Below are positions 11,807 through 21,600 of a DNA stretch of 64,000 nt, piece after piece. The translations under genes were made by a program, and so were the position numbers. Source of the DNA: Aplidium turbinatum (lineage: Eukaryota; Chordata; Ascidiacea; Aplousobranchia; Polyclinidae); assembly GCA_918807975.1 (NCBI GenBank), contig OU964926.1, positions 20,157,996-20,221,995 of the forward strand. The letters run 5' to 3'. The notes below the pieces were generated by a model, which saw nothing but the letters and a program-made list of their open reading frames with translations, searched no databases and was not told where the DNA came from. Position 1 is the stretch's first letter. The number at the start of each line of letters is the position of its first letter.

Positions 11807-12597
11807 TTCGCCCAATAGAGGTGCTGCCAAATGAAACTTTTAATATTTTAATTTTCGATCAGCATTTCTTAAGTAAAAAAGTAACCGGGTCGGACAAACA
11901 CCGAGGAAAACATATTCTCCCTTTTCTTGTTCTTTCACATGGGGCTGCAGCCCTGCAGCCCCATGGCACGAGCCGCCACTGACTCTGGCATAAAGCCATT
12001 TACATACGGTTAAAGCATGTGTGCTGCATTTCATTTGTCAGTTTACGTTTGTCTGAAATAAACGTAATAAAATAAAAATAAACATTATAATAATTTTGAT
12101 TTCAAAATTCTCTTTTGAAATCAGAAATAAAAATGAGTCAACACTATAATACGGAAACATAGAAATAAGCAGGACATGAAATGACACAGTATCTGCAGAA
12201 ACAAGGAATAAATGTTCATAAAGTAGAGACAGATTACAGTATTTTAAGTCAGCAGCAGATTTAGGCGGAGAATATTAAATGTAGTCACATGTCTGTAAAG
12301 GCTGCATTTCTCTAAGTGAAAAATTTCTTTACCAAATTTATTTAACAACTGGTTCACCAATCAATGCAATGACTACCCGGCATCTTCCCCAACACCCAGC
12401 CGCAGTCACTGCCAATGTCCAAAGGTGTACAAATGGATAAAGCCGCTCGATCATGGCCACAACGAAATAAATGAAACCTAGCCTAGCCTACCTATTCCAG
12501 TAGTAACAAGGGCATGAAGTGAATCCGTATACAGGACAACGGAGGAATGTTACAGTCTGATGGCCGGTTTTCGACTGGAGGTTTTGAAAGTTTAGCG

Positions 12598-12994
12598 CAG
12601 TGGTTCTCAACGGGGGCGTTTTGATTTTACAGGGGGCACTCTGGTTTAACCCATCTACCGCCCGGCGTAACGATTTCGTCACATCATTGTCTGGATAATC
12701 TACTCTACATGCTCGCACAATAGCCAAACAATTTCTCTTACACCATCGTCGTATTTGATTGACCAATCGTTTTGTTTACAAACGCTATCTATTTAAAATT
12801 TAAATTCAGTAATTTTTCAGTATATCACAAAACCTGGTGAGTTCCATTATGCCGTAACCACTACTACCAGTATACTGTTTTCATGCTCGCGAATATATAT
12901 TTGCTTTTCGTAATTAATCGTTTTTGTTGGGGGGCAGTAAAATCTCGCCAGTTTATAAAGGAGGCGTTGGGCCAAAAAAGGTTGAGAAACAGTG
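12598..12994. mobile_element. hAT MITE, CAGTGGTTCTCAAC termini
   Basis: A 397-bp element bounded by CAGTGGTTCTCAACGGGGG and the inverted GGTTGAGAAACAGTG, with 8-bp flanks GTTTAGCG (12590-12597) and GTGTAGCG (12995-13002) differing at one base. No coding capacity. Confidence 0.85.
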
Positions 12995-14073
12995 GTGTAG
13001 CGCTTGCGGCTTTTCTTATATTTCCTTTCGTCTCAATGCCGTTGTGAAATCTGTGTTAGGGGTTTGAAACGCTGGCTAGAATTTGGACGTTGCCTTAGAA
13101 TTTGTACCACTCAGTAGGGTTTGATGTACATAGCCTATAGCTTATGCAGTATGCAGTTTTACGTATTGTAGCGTTGTGCATCTGCTGCATGCTGCATTGC
13201 TTGAAGCATTATAATCACACTGAGCTTCCTTACAATCAACTGCTCAGTGTTAAAAAAAGTCAGTATCAGTATGGTTTTTGTCAGTCAATCGGGTGGTGCG
13301 TTATGTTAGACAGTTCACCACGGATTCTTTTTCTTGGAAGTCACGATGTCAATTTATATTGTCATATTTATTTTATGGTTATAGTTTAGTTTTCATGTTC
13401 TGAATCTGTCCAATTCTTTCTATTTGTAATCAAGACATTATTTGGCTGTAACGTGTTCGACCTGGAAGCTCGTTCTTTTCCTTGTAATAAACCCATACTG
13501 GCAGAAGAACAAGGTATCATTCCTCAGATCATCTTCACTACCAAGTTGGTATTCGGGATGTTGCTGTAGCATTTACAGCTAGATATGGGCGGATGTTCAG
13601 ACAATTCAACGTCCTCCAGACCGCTACAAAATCATCTTTGCAATCGCTGTTATAACCTACGATAAAACAATGTAAAAGGACAAGAACTGTTAACTGGGAT
13701 CGGTAAATTGTTATAGGCGTAAACGAGAATAAAGTTGCTTTTATTTATTTGATTATAATTAAACTATTAGTTGAAGTTTTTTCTTATTATCAAAAAGACA
13801 GTCATCCTTTCCTTAACAAAACAGGATTCCATTTAAATATTAAAATGACAAAACGCAAACATTTTTGATAAAATCCTTATTTTTGTTTTGAAGTAAATCT
13901 TTGTATGGAGTCCAGGCTTAGTGATTTTGATCTCAACAACCTTCTTGAACTGAAATTCCGTCTCAATTCAACAGAATGGGATCTTCTTCTGAAATAAAAA
14001 AAAATATCACTTAAAGCGTTGTTTCCACATTGAAATCGAAAAGTCAGAAATCAAAACTTTAAGCTGTCATAAC
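12995..14073. other. No supported feature
   Basis: AT-rich spacer. I see no exon with splice context, no RNA gene and no repeat with a partner in the window. Any missing 3' exons of the TSP1/EGF gene could lie here or between the mobile elements further left. Confidence 0.4.
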
Positions 14074-14754
14074 TAGGGCGATTTTTTTGTAACCTAAAAA
14101 ATAAAAAAGTGACTTTAATTTTGCGAAAAAGTAACCAAAAAGTAACTTTATTCAATGAAAACAAAAAAGCGAAAAAAATGGCAGTAATTCAACATAAAAA
14201 AGCATCTAAATTAGTTTCAATTTGTACTCAAATCATAATTAGGCTACACATTCAAATTACACGTATGTAATGTTTTACATTCTCTGGCAGCAAGTTTCTG
14301 TCAATCAAACACTTTAACTGTTGCAGGGAAAACAAGTGGTTAAATATAGTTTACACAATTTGTTTCATCGAAAAAAATTACTTCACGTTTACGAGTTTTT
14401 AAGAATAAGCTATATAGCCTACACGCGATACGAACAAGGCTTGTGCAAACCTAAAATCCATAGCATAAGCTACTGTAGTAGAAGATATATTAAAAGTCTT
14501 GGCATTACATAGAATGTAAATTCATCTCTGCAGTAGCAATGAAAGATAAATAAATAGGGGAATTAGGCAAAAAAGTATGCAAAATAAAGCAACCTAACAA
14601 ATGCAAAGTAACCTAAAAGCACAAAAAATGACTTTTGGTAACTTTATAACTTCTTAAATATTGACCCCACAACCATGAAATTTTGGTTCTACATTTCTTT
14701 TGTTATTTGGTACAACTAAAAAAAAAGTAACTTTAGTGACAAAAAATCGCCCTA
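14074..14754. mobile_element. Short TAGGG-terminal DNA element (8-bp duplication)
   Basis: 681 bp with inverted ends TAGGGCGATTTTTTTGT and ACAAAAAATCGCCCTA, flanked by perfect duplications GTCATAAC (14066-14073, 14755-14762). The ends contain repeated AAAAAGTAACTTTA blocks. Same terminal style (TAGGG...CCCTA with 8-bp duplication) as the 2.4-kb element at 17823-20245, suggesting a non-autonomous relative. Confidence 0.8.
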
Positions 14755-14762
14755 GTCATAAC

Positions 14763-15671
14763 TTACATTTAAATTGCATGTGAGTTAATAGAGTAGACCG
14801 CAGAAAGATGCAACTAAGTGAGTTGAACCTTGCATTTTAAAAGCAAAAGCTAGTCATTTTGGATAACTCACAATATCATATCATAGTCGTTTCTAGCACT
14901 GGTTGCAACGTTCATCTGTTGCTAGCGCTAGAAAAGATAATTTTCCTGATAAACACTCAAACTTTTCTGTATCACATAGACCTATTGTTGTTTCTTAACT
15001 TGGGTAGGCTACCGCAGACTCATAAAATCCAAAATATGTTGTGTAATGTTTAACTGGTCCAAAACAGCTAAGATATTTTATATTTCTGTAAAATTGACAA
15101 GTAAAATATAACCTGATACTCTTAGCCTTGAGTAAGCGATCTTTGTCAGCAGTATAAACATTAAAGATTTAGCTTATGTTAATCGGCAATCGAGTGTAGC
15201 AAGAATTGAAAGCGATAGACAAATGATATAGGTTAGGTGTATGTGACTGGTTTCAGTCTCATCAGTATCGCATCACTAATAGCCTACATGCCACAGAGCT
15301 CTTAGCAACTGCTTTTGCCGGCCAATATTGTGGAAAGGAAAACAACCAAACCAACTAAACGTTTCGTTTATAATGCAGCTTTAGTAAAGCAACGCATCAA
15401 AATAAAGCAATGCGTGTCATTTTAGTGTGTGAAACAATTGGGTTAGCCAGGGGTAGCCTACAGGAGATGCTTTTTGATCTGGGCCAGCAAAAAAAATTTG
15501 GTGTAAGAAAAGTTATAAATCCTCTCAGTGGCCCTGAAAACTGAAAGAAAGCATCACATATTCTCAGGAAGTATCTTGTGTTTATAACATTTTTTTAGGA
15601 GAGGCTGGTTGTCGTTATTACTGTGCCCAAACCAACCCCTCAGCGGCCCTGACGCAAAAAAGTGGAATCAC
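14763..15671. other. No supported feature
   Basis: Spacer or intron of the TSP1/EGF gene. Several TAGCCTA/TAGGCTA heptamers are present. No exon with correct phase (phase 1, after the donor at 15672) was recognised. Confidence 0.35.
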
Positions 15672-18600
15672 CTTCGCATTCAAAACCATTGCCTATGAAT
15701 CCTTCCTCGCACTTGCATTGATATCCTCCAATTGTATTTGTACACGTGGCTGAAGGGTGACAACTGTTTTCGTCCAAAATGCATTCGTCAATGTCTACAT
15801 TAAAGTACAGCAGGTAAAACAAAAAGTAAGGGACGTGACTTTAATGTACTGTATAAGATATGCTTCTATAAAATTACTTAGCTTCAGCAATTTTTTATCA
15901 TATTGTAGCCTATGCAATGCATTATTGTTATAGTCGTCATTTAATTTACGTTGATATTATGTAACTTGTGACCAGCCTCACTGCATAATCACATTCAGCG
16001 TTTTCTGGTAGGGCTACAGACGTTGGGATTGATTACCACTAAACAAGAATAATAGCCAACCAAGTGAGTGAAAATCCATTTACCTCTTGATACTTCCTTG
16101 GTACCAGCACCCGTGGCTCAGTGGTTACCGCCTTCGGCTCTGGTGCTGGTTGCCCTGGGTTCGATTCCAGGTCGGGTCATACCAAAGACTTTAAAAAGGG
16201 TACCGATTGTGTTCTTTCTTGCATAACGCAGTGAGGATAAATCGGGTAATAATCTGGTGACATATCACCCTCTTCCAATCTGCCTTGAGCTAGCATGGAA
16301 GCAGTACGCTCATAAAATCACATGGAACCCTGTTAAGTAACCCATGTTGATGCGCAATCTGCTGCAAGCGGAGATAGCGAATGATTATTACTTCCTTGGT
16401 TGGCTATTATTCTTATTTCTACGTTTTGTATGTTGACAGTTGTTTATTGGTCACTGCAAACCTTATTTACTTCATTTTTATTATATGTCCAAACATACAA
16501 CCATTATAATATGGAAATTATGATTTAGTAAACTAAAATAGAAATCTGATAGGCCTCTTGTTTGCAAGTTTTTGATGCCTATTTAGGGACTTGCCATTAA
16601 CACCTGTATATTTTTGTGTATCAAGGGATGGTACCTTTTTCACAACACACTCCACTCCATCCATCTGTACATTTACAAGCTTCTTGTGTTAACGTTCCAC
16701 CATTTTGACAAGCTTGGCTGCAAGATTTTTTTTCTTCGAGAAGCATGTCACAAGGGTTGCCATCACAAGATGAGTTGACTGCAATATTTCGTTGACGATG
16801 CCGCATTCCTGCACTGCCGCAAGTGGCAGTGCAATCACCCCATGTGGACCAGTCTGTGACTTCACAGTTCACTGTAATTTGCAGTTTATTACTACCAAGG
16901 ATAAGCCACAAACAAAATTCAGCCAGCAAACTCGTCTTTTTGCACATTGATTCAACTTCTGCGGACTTTAAATCGATGCAAAAAAAGGAATATTTTGAAA
17001 ATCAGAAATAGCAATCACGCGTCGAGAGATATTAAAAGAACGGTGTGGTTGCTTCAATAACTACGATATGATATAGCCTAGCCCATAAAATTGGCAATCA
17101 AAGAGGCGTTTTGGCCTCGTTGTTAATATTTCTACACATAACTTTTGCTTTCATAACTTTCACAATGACAAAACAAAACTATTTTTTTAAAACAAACGTC
17201 CGTTTTTTCTTGTGATATTTCTAAGCTACGCATAAGCTCATATGACATGAAGTACAGTAATTCAATAGAAGTTTGATTACCACCTGGACAACACCTCTCG
17301 TTACAGCTTCTAACTTCCTTATCTGGTCCCGCGCACTGTTGTCCGAAACATGATACTTTCGTGAGAAAAGATCTTAATCTGCTTTGGGTGCCCGGTCCAC
17401 AGGTTGCACTGCAACTGCACCAAACGTAACATATGAAAACGTTTAGCAATCTGTTTTTTAAAAAGTTTGTTAAATTTATTCTTAACTCAGATCAGTTCAG
17501 CAGGCCCCTAAGAAGGACGTTAAACATTTCTAGAGCTGTGTACTGTTAATTATAATCACGAGAGAAATGAAGGGCTATAGTCAAAGTGGTGCCACTCTGC
17601 AGTCGAAGGCATGCCTTTAAATGTCTTGCTCAAGACACAGTCACACATGCCCTTGAGTGGTGTCGAACCGGCGGCCTTTCGAAAGTTGAACTAATGGCTC
17701 TCACCACTCGGCTTTGCAGCTGAATCAAAACTAACAGATGCAAACAATTTTGTGCATGTTGTTCAGAAAATATCAAATAAGCGCAAATACTTGTTTCTTA
17801 AATTTGTTTTTGAGATATATACTAGGGTGCGGTGAAAAATTAAAATTTTAGAATTTCAACAAAAAGTATGTCTTAAATGGTGGCCCAACACCTAAAAACA
17901 TGTCTGATGGTGTTTTGGAGTTGTTGCTCCCCTAACTGTCCGTGCAACTTTGTAAAGTTGTATGCAGGGGGGCCAAAATCATAAAAAATAGCATAACTCA
18001 TGATCCATGTGTCGTAGAAAGTTAATTTTTGGCTCTATGGAATCAGAAACACCATGTTTTTATTTGTTCCAAGAGAAATTTCAACTCTAAGAGCAATAGA
18101 ATCTAAGTTATGCTGAAATATCTAAATTTGAGACATATTGTGGGCAAAACTGTCACAAAATTGACAACAAGTTTAGACAAACCAATGACAAAATTTAAAC
18201 AAGAAAAATTTTCATTTCTGTCATTTGTCAGTGCTTGACTGTTGAGCTTACACTTCAAATTTCGATAATGGAGCACTGGCTTATAGTATACTGGTACTGT
18301 AGCCTACAAAACAATGATGCAAAATTGTGTATGATGCGCTCAAATAACTTTGGGACAAGAAACTCTGTAGTTTGGGCTAATTACCGGTACTTAAGCTAAG
18401 CTCTTTAAATGTTGTCACTTGACTAATCAACGTGTGGGACATTAATCATAAGCAATACATTACACAATCATAAGCAGTGCATCAGTCAACACAATACGAT
18501 GTGTTGTCAGATTTATTTTCTAAGAGAGTTTGTCGACAGTAAATTGATGCTTAGTATGAAACTTTTTCATAAGTTTTCTTGATTTGATTCGCTGGCGTAT

Positions 18601-21600
18601 CATGCCATCTCGTTTTTCAAAACCAGCTACTGCTCCAGCAGCTTCAGTAACAAGCTTGACATGTCTCTCTACTCTTTGATTGTGACAGGGATGTTTTAAA
18701 CTCAACGGTTTGTCATACAGCACGTTTAAATCAGCATCATTTAAGTCCTTGACAGCAGGTGGCTCTGTGATGCGTTCGAGTGCCAAATCAGTAAGTTCAT
18801 GATATGACTTTGCCTTGACATTAAGTTTTGGTAAAACAAATTTTCGAATTGCTTGGTTGGAATTACTAACATCTTCAACAATTACATCTTTTTCTTCTCG
18901 ATGCCATCCAGAAGTAGAGCCATCTCGTAATGCTCTTATTTTATTTACACCCAATCTTCGAATATCATCATCCTCTTCACACAACATTGCAAGCAAGGTG
19001 TTTTCGTGGTGGCCAAAATAAGCATTTCTTTGAAGAGTTTTCAAGGCCTCATCTTTTACTTGCTGATTTTAAAATTTGATAACACGCTCGTCGTCGTCAA
19101 CATTCTGAAGAAATTCTTGCTGTCATCAGAAATCTTGTTATTCAGTTTGATGTCAAACCAAGAAGAAAAATATACTTTCAAACAAAATTCAGCCAAAACT
19201 TTAAGGTTCTTGGATCTTCTACATCCAAGAGTTAACCACCGAGAGTGCACGATAGGTTCTACTTCCATAAATCTCAAATCCTCATCCACTTCTCCTAAAA
19301 TGATGCACCAACAAATTCTATAAGCGTAGAATTGGTCTGAACTTAGATCATCAGTAATGTCATTTGGTAAAGTCGGGAAAGTGGAATATGGAAGTGGCTG
19401 AAACTCTGCAATAAGCCATTCGGAAACTGAACCGCCAATTTCTTTTCCAATTGCACCTGAAAAGCTGTCAGGACTTTTTGTGCAACCATCTAGTAAGGAA
19501 AAAATTGTAATGGCAGTTCATTGCAATGAAGTAAACAAATTACCCATTGCAATGGGCGTTGAAGGTGTCTCTCCAGGTTTACAATACAACCATTGATATT
19601 GCCAGTGTTCACAGCAGTTCCATCAGAACCAATAATTTTCAGTTTATGCTCCAGATCAGTTCCTGACAAGACATTATACAAATTTTTCAGCAAGTGTTTC
19701 TCCTTTACTATTGCTTGTTGTAAAGTGTGTCAAATAAACTAAGTCCTCTGGCTCACCCACAACAACAATGTAGTGTTCTTCCAATTGTGTAGACATTGAA
19801 GTTTTTCCTGTTTGTTCTTTTACCAAGGTTAGAGTTAAATCCTTTCTGCCATCAAAATAAATCGCATCAACCAGCTGAAAAAAGTTCTCTTCGTTTACTC
19901 TGACTTCTGTTCTGAACTTTTCTCGTTCTCTTGGGCCTAAAATTCGATTTTTACACGTAACTTAAATTCTATTGCTCTTAGAGTTAAAAGTTCTCTTAGA
20001 ACAAATAAAAACATGGTGTTTCTGATTCCATAGAGCCAAAAATTAATTTTCTACGACGCATGGATCATGAGTTATGCTATTTTTTATGATTTTGGCCCCC
20101 ACGCATACAACTTTCCAAAGTTGCACGGACAGTTAGGGGTGCAACAACTCCAAAACACCATCAGACATGTTTTTAGGTGTAGGGCCACCATTTAAGACAT
20201 ACTTTTTGTTGAAATTCTAAAATTTTAATTTTTCACCGCACCCTAATATATACTTCAAAAGTTAATACGTGGTTTTTATGAAGTCAAGTCCTTTGTATTT
20301 CATGCGGATTACCTTTCCCATTCTGACCATTCATTCCACTCACAATCAACAGGACAACAACCGACACAATGTTTCTGTTCGACTATTTCATCTTTGCAAG
20401 GATTTCCTCCACATGATTCCTCCTTTAAAACTCTTCTTCCTCTGTATTGTATTCCTAGCGAACAAACATATAGAGCGTTCATTGTAATTTGCTTCAAGAT
20501 AAAGCCAACTGAAGGTTTATAAAAAAATTAAGTTTTGTTCTGGGATATCTAAAGATAAAGCTTTGATAGAGAGTGTGCTTTGTTGAACCACAGAGAAATA
20601 AAACAAAGTAACTTCAGCGGGTTTAACATGATGTATTACATACACAAATAAGCTTATAACATAATTAAAAATAAACTCTAACGTTTTCGACACGTACGTG
20701 TGTCCTCATCAGGAATTACATATTTGCAATATACATAAAATGAAAATTGTAAGATAAATTTGACTTTGCACTATAACTGTAAATGTATACTAACGACACT
20801 ACAGACTGAAAAGCACAAACTGAACGAGGGACGCAGGAATGATTACAAGTAAATTATATGGTGGAAAACAGATCACATGAGGTGTAAAGTGCAGGCATTT
20901 GACAAACAATTAGAACACACACACAAGAGGAACGATGAGCCACAGGCGAATAACTGCCGGTATCTCCGTCTCCATCTCTCAACCGGCAGTTATTCGCCTG
21001 TGGCTCATCGTTCCTCTTGTGTGTGTTCTAATTGTTTGTCAAATGCCTGCACTTTACACCTCATGTGATCTGTTTTCCACCGTATAATTTACTTGTAATC
21101 ATTCCTGCGTCCCTCGTTCAGTTTGTGCTTTTCAGTCTGGAGTGTCATTAGTACATAGTTACAGTTATAGTGCAAACTCAAATTTACCTTACAATTTTCA
21201 TTTTATGTATATTGCAGATATGTAATTCCTGATGAGGACACACGTACGTGTCGAAAACGTTACAGTTTATTTTTAATTATGTTATCTTTGTGTATGTAAT
21301 ACATCATGTTAAACCCGCTGAAGTTACTTTGATATCTAAGGAAGAGGATACGAAGGCTTTTATTACGTCTGACAATAGAGGGGCTTCTGTTTATCGTCAA
21401 TAATCTCTGTTTATCGTAAAATGATAATTGGCACCGATAGTAGTTTAAATCTTGTTATGATAACCTGCATTGCACTATTAGCATCAGGCCTGGATATTCA
21501 CTGCATGCTCATGGTTACTTGTTAATTCAACTACAGTACATGTATACTTGCTTTACATCTAGCCTACTGCAAAGGCTTTGTTACGAAAAACAGCTTACTG

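Larger units (their letters stand above)
7100..11981. mobile_element. Composite hAT element (4.9 kb) with nested insertions
   Basis: Ends CAGTGGCGGCTCATG (7100) and CACGAGCCGCCACTG (to 11981) are inverted. Perfect 8-bp duplications ACTCTGGC lie at 7092-7099 and 11982-11989, proving a single outer insertion. GGGGCTGCA blocks repeat just inside both ends. No hAT transposase was found. The interior is filled by an inverted-repeat module (7708-11431), an RTE-type LINE (about 8075-11168) and a second inverted-repeat module (11429-11806). The LINE and modules are therefore no older than the hAT copy they sit in. Confidence 0.88.
20604..21331. repeat. 0.73-kb near-perfect palindrome with hammerhead-like motifs in both arms
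   Basis: Two ~355-bp arms (20604-20960 and 20983-21331) are reverse complements with few differences, separated by a ~22-base spacer. Outer ends CAAAGTAACTTCAGCGGG and CCCGCTGAAGTTACTTTG. Each arm holds one CTGATGA...GAAAACGTT motif. It sits inside the hAT element at 20540-21825. It could be an inverted dimer of a Penelope-like terminal segment or a foldback element. Confidence 0.85.
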
